From contig NZ_APKE01000016.1 of NCBI RefSeq assembly GCF_009835145.1, forward strand, positions 1-64,000: a stretch of 64,000 nt of DNA, written 5' to 3'. Each line of letters starts with the position of its first letter. Position 1 is the stretch's first letter. The notes under the pieces are model-generated. The model saw only the letters and a program-made list of their open reading frames with translations, was not told the DNA's origin and made no database searches. Source of the stretch: Profundibacterium mesophilum KAUST100406-0324 (GTDB lineage Bacteria; Pseudomonadota; Alphaproteobacteria; Rhodobacterales; Rhodobacteraceae). The translations under genes were made by a program, and so were the position numbers. This document shows positions 24,467-33,600 of this stretch, piece after piece.

Positions 24467-25840
24467 ATGTTCCTTTCGGTATTCGACATGTTCAAGATCG
24501 GCATCGGCCCCTCGTCCTCGCACACGATGGGCCCGATGGTCGCTGCCGGACGGTTCCTCGAGACGCTGCGCGGCAGACCGTTCACGGCGGCCGGATTGCG
24601 GGTCTCGCTGCACGGCTCGCTCGCCTTCACGGGGGTCGGCCATGCGACCGACAGGGCGGTAATCCTCGGGCTCGCGGGTATCACCCCCGAAAGCTACGAC
24701 GCCAGTGACGCGCAGGACACGCTGCGCCGGATCGCCGCCGAACGCCGCGTCGAGCCCGGGGCCCTGGGCCGTTTGCGCTTCGATCCCAAGACCGATCTCG
24801 TCTTCGACCGCAAGCAGGCCCTGCCCGGCCATGCCAACGGGATGCGCCTGATGGCCACGGACGCGCAGGGCGACGTGATCGCGCAGGAGACCTACTACTC
24901 GGTCGGCGGCGGCTTCGTGCTGACCGAGGCCGAGCTTGCCGAGGGACGCGACACCGATGACGGCCCGCCCGTGCCCAACCCCTTCAAGAGCGCGCGGGAA
25001 ATGCTGGCCATGTGCGCGGCGAAGGGAACGAGCATCGCCGCGCTGAAGCGCGAGAACGAGCTTACGCGACATTCGGCACGAACGCTCGATGCCGGCATGG
25101 CCCGGATCTGGGAGGTGATGTCCGACTGCATCGCGCGCGGGCTCGCCGCCGAGGGCACCCTGCCCGGCGGGCTCGATGTGCCGCGCCGTGCCGCGCGGAT
25201 CCATGGCGCGCTCCTGGCCGAGCGGGGCATGAACCAGCCCGCGCCGCATACGATCAACGACTGGATGTGCGCCTACGCGATGGCGGTCAACGAGGAGAAC
25301 GCCGCCGGCGGACAGGTCGTCACCGCGCCCACCAACGGCGCCGCCGGGGTGATCCCCGCCGTGATCCGATACTGGCTCGATCACGTCCCCGGCGCGCATC
25401 CGTCCCGCCTTCCCGAGTTCCTGTTGACCGCCGCCGCCATCGGCGGGCTCGTCAAGCACAATGCCAGCATCTCAGGCGCCGAATGCGGCTGCCAGGCGGA
25501 GGTCGGCAGCGCGAGCGCGATGGGGGCCGCCGGGCTCTGTGCCGTGCTGGGCGGCACGCCGGAGCAGATCGAGAACGCCGCCGAGATCGCGCTCGAGCAT
25601 CATCTGGGCATGACCTGCGATCCGGTGCGCGGCCTAGTCCAGGTCCCCTGCATCGAGCGCAACGGGCTCGGGGCGATCAAGGCCGTCTCGGCCGCCAGCC
25701 TGTCGATGCGCGGCGACGGAACCCATCTCGTGCCGCTCGACGCCGCGATCGAGACGATGCGCCAGACGGGGCGCGACATGAGCGACAAGTACAAGGAAAC
25801 CGCGCTTGGCGGGCTTGCGGTCAACGTCCCGAACTGCTGA
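24467..25840 (+). CDS. sdaA: L-serine ammonia-lyase, iron-sulfur type
   Basis: A 457-residue single-chain L-serine deaminase converting serine to pyruvate and ammonia. It begins with [23 protein letters not shown], the beta-domain signature; the alpha domain carries [14 protein letters not shown], the [4Fe-4S] Cys residues in [10 protein letters not shown] and GMTCDPV, and [13 protein letters not shown]. Length is normal. ATG 24467 follows GGAGG; the frame is open upstream to 24062 but that part overlaps the methyltransferase. Its 3' end overlaps the convergent thiN gene by 20 bp. Confidence 0.95.
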   Translation: MFLSVFDMFKIGIGPSSSHTMGPMVAAGRFLETLRGRPFTAAGLRVSLHGSLAFTGVGHATDRAVILGLAGITPESYDASDAQDTLRRIAAERRVEPGALGRLRFDPKTDLVFDRKQALPGHANGMRLMATDAQGDVIAQETYYSVGGGFVLTEAELAEGRDTDDGPPVPNPFKSAREMLAMCAAKGTSIAALKRENELTRHSARTLDAGMARIWEVMSDCIARGLAAEGTLPGGLDVPRRAARIHGALLAERGMNQPAPHTINDWMCAYAMAVNEENAAGGQVVTAPTNGAAGVIPAVIRYWLDHVPGAHPSRLPEFLLTAAAIGGLVKHNASISGAECGCQAEVGSASAMGAAGLCAVLGGTPEQIENAAEIALEHHLGMTCDPVRGLVQVPCIERNGLGAIKAVSAASLSMRGDGTHLVPLDAAIETMRQTGRDMSDKYKETALGGLAVNVPNC

Positions 25841-26489
25841 ACGCGACAGCGGCGATGGCCGCATCGAGGGCACTGCGCTCCAGAAGGATGATCGTGCCGG
25901 GCGCGTCGAAGGCGAGCCTGACGGGTCCGGTGACCCGGTTCGATGTCCCGATCCGCCCCGCGGGAGAAAGCCGCAGCCCGTCGAGGGGCCATTCGATACC
26001 CTCCGAACGTCCCATGACCGGCGCCATGGGAAAGACCGAGAGCCGCGCGCCCACCGGCAGATCGAGCGCGATCCCCGCCCCGGCATGCATGGCGACATCC
26101 TGCGCCCCGAGCAGCAGGCACGGGACGGGCGCATGTATCAGGGCCACGAGCGCCGCGAGGCTGTGATCGAGGCGACCGCCGCTGAACCCCACGCCGATCA
26201 CCAGGGGCGCGGCGATCCGGGACAGGCATTTCTGGAAATCCGTGCTGTCCTGCTCGGCGATGTGGTGAAGGCGGCCAGCCGGGAGCCGGGCCGCGTCTCC
26301 CGGGGCGAGGGAATCGAGATCGCCGATCACCGCCTCCGGCATCAGGTCCGCGGCAAGCACATGCCCCGCGCCCCCATCGGCCGCCGCGATGCAGGGCGCG
26401 CGGGCGACAGAATCGCGAAGCTCCGGCGCGTCGAGCGGGCCGCCCCCGACCAGGGTGACGGGACGCTCGCTCGTCAAGATTTTCGCCAT
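25821..26489 (-). CDS. thiN: Thiamine diphosphokinase
   Basis: A 222-residue thiamine pyrophosphokinase. Visible motifs: TLVGGGPL at the start, AADGGAGHVLAADLMPEAVIGDLDSL (metal and phosphate site), QDSTDFQKCL and GFSGGRLDHSLAAL. It makes thiamine diphosphate from thiamine and ATP. ATG 26489 has AAGGAG about ten bases upstream; the TTG at 26498 is too close to that site. I looked for a TPP riboswitch in the upstream 143 bp and found none. It converges on sdaA with overlapping 3' ends. Confidence 0.9.
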   Translation of the reverse strand: MAKILTSERPVTLVGGGPLDAPELRDSVARAPCIAAADGGAGHVLAADLMPEAVIGDLDSLAPGDAARLPAGRLHHIAEQDSTDFQKCLSRIAAPLVIGVGFSGGRLDHSLAALVALIHAPVPCLLLGAQDVAMHAGAGIALDLPVGARLSVFPMAPVMGRSEGIEWPLDGLRLSPAGRIGTSNRVTGPVRLAFDAPGTIILLERSALDAAIAAVAFSSSGR

Positions 26490-26632
26490 TTCGTCCAAAC
26501 TCCTTTATAAAACTTCAGAAGCCACAATCTGGCCGCGAAAAGATACCGCTGAATTCCAAGTTCTGTTGAATTCTAGGAACCAATGAGTGGTACACCGTTC
26601 CCTGCTGGATCAGGGGAGAAAGCGAGAAACCG

Positions 26633-28948
26633 ATGGTTGGGTCGAACAAGATATTAACGGTATCCTACGGTACGTTTTCGTGCACGCTGGAGGGCTTTGA
26701 CCAGCCCTTCAACACCATGAAATCAATTGCGGAATACTTCCGTGACCTTGCCGCGGATGATCGATATTTCGGTGCAGAGCCGCCGGTGCCAGATGCCGAC
26801 ATGCTGCACCGGATCGCCGAGCGCGAAATCCAGCGCCGCGTCGAGGCGAAGGTGGAGAAGAACGGCGTGGTGTTGAGGCAGATGGCTCCGCCGGAGCCCG
26901 AAGATGCCGATACCGCCCCATTGGACGCCGCGCCTGCCGACGCGGTCCCGGCCGCACGGCCCGCCCCCGGGCAAGCCGTCACGCCCGAGACGGGCGAGGC
27001 CGCGGAGGCCGGCAGCGTGGCCGACAAGCTGAGCCGGATCCGCGCCGTCGTTGCCAAGGCCCGTGCCAGCCGCGAGGCCGATGCCTCGGGTGATGCGCCC
27101 ATCGAGCTTCCCGGCACCCATGCCCGTATTGGCGCCGCCTTCCCGCAAGATGACAGCCCGGTGCCCTTCGCGCCGGTCGAACTCGACGCCGCGCCCGAAA
27201 CCGGGGATGACGAGGCCGAGCCTGCCGAGACATCCTCCGACGCCCTGAGCAAGCCCACCGGCACCGAAACGGCCGCCGGGCGCCACGCCGCGGAGGAAGC
27301 CGAGCGGTCCAAGGCCGAGCGCTTTGCTGCGGAGGACGCCGAACGGGCCGAGGCCGAGCGCCTTGCCGCGGAGGAAGCCGAACGAGCCGAGGCCGAGCGC
27401 CTCGCCGCGGAGGAAGCCGAGCGGGCCGAGGCCCAGCGCCTTGCCTCGGAGGAAGCCGAACGGGCCGAGGCCCAGCGCCTCGCCGCGGAGGACGCTGAGC
27501 GGGCCGAGGCCGAGCGCCTCGCCGCGGAGGAAGCCGAACGAGCCGAGGCCGAGCGCCTCGCCGCGGAGGACGCCGAACGGGCCGAGGCCGAGCCGTTCGA
27601 CGACGAAGCGGCAATCGATGCCAAGTTGCTTGCAGCGCGCGAACATGCCGAGGCAAAAGCCGCGCGTATTGCGGCAAGCCTGAAACTGGGCGGGCACGAG
27701 CAGGATATCCAGGGAGTGCGGGCCGATGACTCCTCCGGCTCGCCCTTCGATGCGATCGAGAGCGACATGGTCGCGCAGGACGGCACGCCCGCAGAGGCGG
27801 AGACGGAGCAGGTGCCCGTGGCCGCGACCGGCCATGACACTCCTCCCGCGCCCCACGACGACGCGGCCGAAACCCCGGCGGCGCCTGCGCGTCCCCATGC
27901 CAGGGTGATCAAGCTCAAGCGTCGGGAATTCGAAACCGCGCTGGCCGCCGGTGAGATCGAGGAATACGAGGACGACGCCTCCGATGACGACCAGTTCGTC
28001 GAGATCGAGGATGACGGCGACGCGGCGGAGCTCGATGATGCGAACCCCGACGCGGCACGCCGGGAAAGCGGCACGGCGCCTGAGGATGCGCAGGACCCGC
28101 TGGCCGTCGATGTGCATTCGCTGGTGCGCGGCAGCTCGCTCGATCCGGAAGATGAAGAGGAGCTGGCCCGCGAGCTGACGGAAGTCGAGCGGGCCGCCGC
28201 AAGCCGGCAGCCGCAAGAGGATGCGCGCCCCCGCGACGGGGAACCCGCGCTCGAACGGCTCCTCGACGTGACCAATGCCCGCCTTGGCGACAACGAGGGA
28301 AATCGCCGCCGCTCCGCGATTGCCCATCTCAAGGCGGCGGTGGCCGCGACGAAGGCCGACAAGCTGTTGCGGGGCAACCGCGAACGCGACGATGCGGAGG
28401 CCCTGAACCGTTTCCGCGACGATCTGGCGAAGGTGGTGCGCCCGCGCCGTCCCGATGCGGAGGGGCCGGTCGACGCGCCCGCACGCCCGCGCCGGCCGGC
28501 CGACACGCTGGCGAGCCGTCCCGCTCCGCTGGTCTTGGTCTCGGAGCTGCGCGTCGAGGATGCGGGAACGAGCGCCCCGGTCCGCCCGCGCCGTATCCGC
28601 AATCCCGAGGAGGCCCCCGGAGCCCCGCAGGACGCGAGCCGCCAGGACGCGCGCGGCGAAAGCTTTTCCGACTACGTGGCGAAGCTGGGTGCGACGGAGC
28701 TGCCGGACATCCTCGAGGCAGCCGCGGCCTATTGCACCTATGTCGAGGGACAGGAGCACCTGTCGCGCCCGCAACTGCTGCGCCGCGCGGCCAGCCTTCA
28801 TCCCGGCGGTGAGATTACCCGCGAGCAGGGCCTCAAGAGCTTCGGCCACCTGCTGCGTTCAGGCCGCATCCGCAAGCTCGGCCATGGCCGCTTCGCCCTT
28901 GCGGAGGAGGCGAAGTATCGCGACGCGAAGCGCAAGTCGGTCAGCTAG
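26633..28948 (+). CDS. Large acidic protein with a 13-residue helical repeat and conserved ends
   Basis: A 771-residue protein, no signal peptide or membrane segment. The N-terminus (about 1-85, [20 protein letters not shown] and [14 protein letters not shown]) and the C-terminus (about 680-771, [24 protein letters not shown] and [21 protein letters not shown]) look folded and I believe they recur in other Rhodobacterales, where the family is unnamed. Between them is a very acidic Ala/Glu/Pro/Asp-rich region with seven copies of [13 protein letters not shown], a pattern of alternating E and R that favours a long single alpha-helix. Function unknown. A strong terminator follows. Confidence 0.8.
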   Translation: MVGSNKILTVSYGTFSCTLEGFDQPFNTMKSIAEYFRDLAADDRYFGAEPPVPDADMLHRIAEREIQRRVEAKVEKNGVVLRQMAPPEPEDADTAPLDAAPADAVPAARPAPGQAVTPETGEAAEAGSVADKLSRIRAVVAKARASREADASGDAPIELPGTHARIGAAFPQDDSPVPFAPVELDAAPETGDDEAEPAETSSDALSKPTGTETAAGRHAAEEAERSKAERFAAEDAERAEAERLAAEEAERAEAERLAAEEAERAEAQRLASEEAERAEAQRLAAEDAERAEAERLAAEEAERAEAERLAAEDAERAEAEPFDDEAAIDAKLLAAREHAEAKAARIAASLKLGGHEQDIQGVRADDSSGSPFDAIESDMVAQDGTPAEAETEQVPVAATGHDTPPAPHDDAAETPAAPARPHARVIKLKRREFETALAAGEIEEYEDDASDDDQFVEIEDDGDAAELDDANPDAARRESGTAPEDAQDPLAVDVHSLVRGSSLDPEDEEELARELTEVERAAASRQPQEDARPRDGEPALERLLDVTNARLGDNEGNRRRSAIAHLKAAVAATKADKLLRGNRERDDAEALNRFRDDLAKVVRPRRPDAEGPVDAPARPRRPADTLASRPAPLVLVSELRVEDAGTSAPVRPRRIRNPEEAPGAPQDASRQDARGESFSDYVAKLGATELPDILEAAAAYCTYVEGQEHLSRPQLLRRAASLHPGGEITREQGLKSFGHLLRSGRIRKLGHGRFALAEEAKYRDAKRKSVS
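27314..27586 (+). repeat. Seven tandem 39-bp in-frame repeats
   Basis: Seven consecutive 39-bp units, starting at 27314, 27353, 27392, 27431, 27470, 27509 and 27548, each encode a variant of [14 protein letters not shown] degenerate partial unit precedes them (27290-27313). Units differ by a few substitutions (E/D, E/Q, L/F, A/S) but never in length, showing selection for frame and helical periodicity. Confidence 0.9.
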
Positions 28949-28967
28949 GACCGCGGGAGCGCGACAC

Positions 28968-29014
28968 AAGAAAGGGGGCGGCGCCGGTTACCGGACGCCG
29001 CCCCCTTCTTTTTC
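28968..29014. terminator. Bidirectional intrinsic terminator
   Basis: AAGGGGGCGGCG and CGCCGCCCCCTT form a long GC-rich stem with A-rich and T-rich flanks (CAAGAAAG on the left, CTTCTTTTTC on the right), so it works in both directions: after the 771-residue gene and after the convergent DUF2842 gene. Confidence 0.85.
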
Positions 29015-29050
29015 AGGCCAGGCCGCAAAGCGACCAATGGCCCCCGCTTC

Positions 29051-29278
29051 TCAGTCGCGGCCCTGCGCTTCCGGATCTTCGCGGCCCACGCCGCGAAACA
29101 CCGCCTTGAACGGCAAGGCCCAGATCACGCCCAGCGCGACATAGACCAGAAGCTCGATCAGGATGCCCGGCCGCCCGAGCCAGGTCATGATGCTGCTGGC
29201 CAGCAGGATGTAGATCGGCAGACCCACGAGCAGGATCACCAGGGACCATCGCCGGCGTGCCTTGTAGCTCAATGCCAT
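29051..29278 (-). CDS. Small membrane protein, DUF2842
   Basis: A 75-residue protein with a basic N-terminus (MALSYKARRRW) and two hydrophobic helices, then WALPFKAVFRGVGREDP, matching DUF2842, a family typical of Rhodobacterales and other alphaproteobacteria. It follows purA by 9 bp and is probably in the same transcript. Function unknown. Confidence 0.85.
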   Translation of the reverse strand: MALSYKARRRWSLVILLVGLPIYILLASSIMTWLGRPGILIELLVYVALGVIWALPFKAVFRGVGREDPEAQGRD

Positions 29279-29287
29279 CGCATGTCC

Positions 29288-30580
29288 TCAGTCAGAAAAG
29301 GGATCGGTGACGAGGATCGTGTCCTCCCGCTCCGGCGAGGTCGAGAGCAATGCCACGGGGCAGTCGATCAATTCCTCGACACGGCGCACATACTTGATCG
29401 CATTGGCCGGAAGATCGGCCCAGCTCCGGGCCCCTTCGGTCGATTCCTGCCAGCCCGGCATCGTCTCGTAGACCGGCTTGCAGCGCGCCTGCTGATCGGC
29501 AGCGGTCGGCAAATGGTCGAGCGCGGTGCCATCAAGCTCGTAACCAACGCAGATCTTCAGCTCGTCGAACCCGTCGAGCACGTCGAGCTTCGTCAATGCG
29601 ATGCCCGAAACGCCGGATGTTGCGCAGGTCTGGCGCACCAGGACGGCGTCGAACCAGCCGCAACGCCGTTTGCGTCCCGTAACGGTGCCGAATTCATGGC
29701 CCCGCTCGCCGAGACGCTGACCGGTCTCGTCCTTGAGTTCGGCGGGAAATGGCCCCTCGCCCACGCGGGTGGTATAGGCCTTCACGATTCCGAGCACGAA
29801 ATCGATCGCCCCCGGCCCGATGCCCGTCCCCGTGGCGGCCTGCCCCGCGATGACATTCGAGGAGGTGACGAATGGATAGGTACCGAAGTCGATGTCGAGC
29901 AGGGCACCCTGCGCACCTTCGAAGAGGATGCGCTTGCCGGCGCGGCGCTTCTCGTTCAGCACCTTCCAGACCGGCGCGGCATAGGGCAGTACCTGCCGGG
30001 CAATCTCGTGCAGGGCGGCGAGCAAGGCGTCGCGGTCCACCGGATCGAGGCCGAGGCCGCGGCGCAGGGCATCGTGATGCACCAATGCGCGGTCGACCCG
30101 GAGCTCGAGCGTCGTCTCATCCGCCAGATCGGCCACCCGAACCGAGCGCCTGCCAACCTTGTCCTCGTAGGCGGGACCGATCCCGCGCCCCGTGGTGCCG
30201 ATTTTCGCGACCGTGCTCTGGTTCTCCCGTGCCCGGTCGAGCTCGCCATGGATCGGCAGGATCAGCGGGGTGTTCTCCGCGATCATCAGGTTGCCCGGGG
30301 AAATCTCCACCCCCTGCCCGCGCAGCTTCTCGATCTCTTCCACGAGATGCCACGGATCGAGGACGACCCCGTTGCCGATCACGCTGAGCTTGCCACCGCG
30401 CACGATCCCGGAGGGCAGAAGGCTCAGCTTGTAGACCTTGCCATCGATGACCAGCGTATGGCCGGCATTGTGCCCGCCCTGGAAGCGCGCGATCACGTCG
30501 GCACGCTCGCTGAGCCAATCGACGATCTTGCCTTTACCTTCGTCGCCCCATTGGGCGCCCACCACCACGACATTGGCCAT
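29288..30580 (-). CDS. purA: Adenylosuccinate synthetase
   Basis: A 430-residue enzyme making adenylosuccinate from IMP, aspartate and GTP. It has the N-terminal GTP-binding [16 protein letters not shown], the IMP-contacting [23 protein letters not shown], and [13 protein letters not shown]. Length and motifs are normal. ATG 30580 is chosen by family comparison; an in-frame ATG at 30601 would add seven residues. It lies 105 bp downstream of the 1936-residue barrel gene, and I see no strong terminator between them. Confidence 0.96.
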   Translation of the reverse strand: MANVVVVGAQWGDEGKGKIVDWLSERADVIARFQGGHNAGHTLVIDGKVYKLSLLPSGIVRGGKLSVIGNGVVLDPWHLVEEIEKLRGQGVEISPGNLMIAENTPLILPIHGELDRARENQSTVAKIGTTGRGIGPAYEDKVGRRSVRVADLADETTLELRVDRALVHHDALRRGLGLDPVDRDALLAALHEIARQVLPYAAPVWKVLNEKRRAGKRILFEGAQGALLDIDFGTYPFVTSSNVIAGQAATGTGIGPGAIDFVLGIVKAYTTRVGEGPFPAELKDETGQRLGERGHEFGTVTGRKRRCGWFDAVLVRQTCATSGVSGIALTKLDVLDGFDELKICVGYELDGTALDHLPTAADQQARCKPVYETMPGWQESTEGARSWADLPANAIKYVRRVEELIDCPVALLSTSPEREDTILVTDPFSD

Positions 30581-30685
30581 GCGCTGATCTCCTCGCTGCA
30601 ACCGCAGCCCTCTTATCGGCCCGGAGCCAGTCGTGAAACCTAAAAACGTGCCATGCGGGCCATCGTCCGGCCCGCGGCCGCGCCG

Positions 30686-33600
30686 TCAGTCATCCAGGAA
30701 GCGATCGAGCCGGTCCCAAAGACCCTCGTCGAGCTTCAACCGCAGGCGCAGGTAAAGGCCGTCGCGGTAATGCTCGAACGCGTTCGGCGCACGGTCACGG
30801 CCCTTGTTGTAACCCAACGACAGAAGCGCACCATCACTGACGACGAGCCCGCCTTCGATCCCGACGGCGCTGTCGGAATATCCCTGGTCGTCCCACATGT
30901 GATAAGCGTTCACCCCGGCCTCGAACCTGTTCGGGATCGCCTCGAACTTGGCCCCCGCCTGGACCAGCTGCATCAAGCCATCGACGCGGAAATCGGCGCC
31001 GGTGTCGAAACGGTTGGTCTGACCGGCGTATTTCGCATTCAGATGCAGACGGTCGCTGGCGCGCCAGGTTCCGGCGAGCGACCACAGATGCTGCTCGTCG
31101 AGACGGTCCTTGCGGTCATAGCGGTGTTCGTACCACGCAAGCGCGTTGAAGCGGTCATCCTCGATCGGGCGCCAGGCCGCACCCAGGCGCATGCGGTGGC
31201 GCAGCCGGTCCTCGCCCTCGCCGCGCTTGTCCTGCGCGAAACGGCTGCGGGCCAGGAGGCTGAGCTCGGGCGTGATCTGCGCACCGACCCCGAGATTGGC
31301 GTAAAGCGTGCGCCCGTCCTCCTCGAAGGTCTGGTCGAGGTCGGCATCCGCGATCCAGCGCCCATCGCGCGAGGCCCATTTCGCCCCTAGGGCCACGCTG
31401 GTCAGATCGCCGCCCTCGCCGCTGATCTTGCGGGCATGCTCCACGGCAAGGCGCATCGACAACTGCCGGGTGACGTTGAACTCGCTGGCCAGACCCTGCA
31501 CGAGCTCCCGGTTCGGATCCCGATGACTGTCCTCGGCAAATTCCGTGCGCCCTGTCAGCCATTCGGTCAGGCGGTATTCGACACCGAAGCGCGAACGGTC
31601 CGTCCCGGCCGCGCGCCCGAACTCGGGGTAGTTCAGCTCGGTCCTGGCAAAGATCTTGAGGCCGGGACGCAATTCGTACTGGGCCCCGAAAGTCAGGCCG
31701 ATCTCGCCATCGCCCAGCAGGGGAAGGCGCCCGTCGATCGTCATCTTCAATCCGGGCCGGTCCGCCGGCCGCCATTCCGCGCCTAGCAGCAGGTTCCCTT
31801 CGGTGCCCCTCGTGCCCGGCTCGATATCGCGGCGCAGTTCAATCCCTCCGCTCACCTGCATGGCTTCGGAGAGGTGATGGACATACTGCCCGCTGAGGGA
31901 AACGGCCTGAGTGCCGTTGATGCGGTCGGCGATATAATCGGCCCCGAGGACAAGGCGGTTCTTTTCGCCAAGGCGCCGCTCGTAATCTATGCCGAAGTTC
32001 AGGGTTCCGGCCTGCACGCTGGTGCCCATCGGCGCAAAGCCCGTTTCGGCATAGGCGGCCTCGATCTTCAGGGCACTGTCCTCCTCGCGCAGCGCATAGC
32101 TCAGCCGGACGGCATTGCCCGCCTGGTCCGCACCATCGTCGGAATGCGCAGCCTCGATCTCGAGCGTGCCGGTTTCGCCGATCTTGCGCGTGAGGAAAGC
32201 CGCCGCGAGGCTGCGGCGCTCGGGCGTTCCACGCGCCCCGTCGGCGCGCAGGATACGCAGACCGGCACGGGTATGCTCGGACAGATCGTAGATGGCCTCT
32301 GCCCCGTAATACCAGTACTTGTCGGTAGCGTTGCCATCGACTTGGTAGGTGAAGCGGACCGAGATCGGATTGCCATCCTCGTCGAACTGGCGAACCGGGC
32401 TGTCGAAGACGACCGTGTTGCGGAAGTAGTCGAGCACGTAGTCACGAAGCCCCTGCATCCGCGTCTGCGACAGAACGATCCCGGTCTCGCGGTCTCTCAC
32501 CAGGATATCCACCTGATCCGATCCGGACCGGAAGTCGGTCAGATCAACATCGTAGGGACCGGAGACGCCGCGTCCCTCGAATTCGATGACCCGATTCTCC
32601 TGGTCGGTCCGTGCGGCGAAAAGCGTGACACCGACCTTTTCTTTTTCCCAATGCGCCTTCACGCCCGTCGTCAGGTCACGGTAGCCGCCGAGCCGGAAAG
32701 CGGGATCCGACGGTTCGATGGCGAAATCCCCGTAAAGCACATAGGAGGCGCCGCGCTCGACCTTGACGAAGAGCTTCGTCGACGATTGCGCGTCGAACCC
32801 GCGTTCCGATTTGTCGCCGTAGACGGGGTAGTACTCATCCGTCGCGATGTCGCGGAAGAGCCGGTCTTCGGTATCGCGATCACTGCTGTAGCGCAGGGTA
32901 AGCAGACGGTCGCCGCGAATGCGCCCCTTCAGGTAGACCTCCCCGCGCAGGCCCGTCGCCGTATCCTCGAAGGGCGACAGATCGTCGGGGTTGGAGGGAT
33001 CATAAGCGCCGCCCAGCGCGACGGCTCCCTCGATCACGCCCACCAGAACACGCTGCTCCAGATCCGGGGTGAAGAGGATATCGGCGCTGGCCTGGCCGAA
33101 CGCGCTGCGCACGGAAATCCGCTGCGAGCCAGACACCTGAGGAGCGTTCAGACCGAAACTCGCCTCACCATTGTCTATGAAGGCCTGGATGCCGGGGCGA
33201 TCGCTGCGGATATCGGTCACGTCCCAAGAGGCCGCTCCCGCATCGAGCGTGACGATCCCGGAGGCGCGCACCGGTTTGCCCCGGGCGTCGAGCACGCGCA
33301 CGACGACCGGCACGACGGTGCCCGGAACGGCAGGAGCACTCGGCGGCGCGACGACTTCCAGGCGTTCGGGATCGCCCGGCGCGCTGAGCGTCAGCTCGGC
33401 CGACTGGCGCTCGTTGCCGAACGGGTCGAGCCCGGCCAGACGAAGCGTGTTCTCGCCTGCACCGAGGCCCACGGCGACATACTCGACCGCCTGCACATTG
33501 CCCCCTTCCCAGACCGTGCGCTCACCGATCCGCGAAGCCGGCACTGACTTGCCGTTCACATAAAGCATCAGGCGCAGATCGGCCGGGCCCTTCACCCGCA

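Noticed and set aside
26490-26632. TPP riboswitch before thiN
   Set aside because: The conserved CUGAGA and ACCUGA elements of the THI box are absent.
27314-27586. CRISPR array
   Set aside because: The 39-bp units are contiguous without spacers, in frame, and encode a helical protein repeat.
26665-28602. A 645-codon minus-strand frame with Ser/Ala/Arg repeats
   Set aside because: Mirror of the 39-bp repeats of the plus-strand gene; its repeats are the reverse-complement reading and have no signals of their own.
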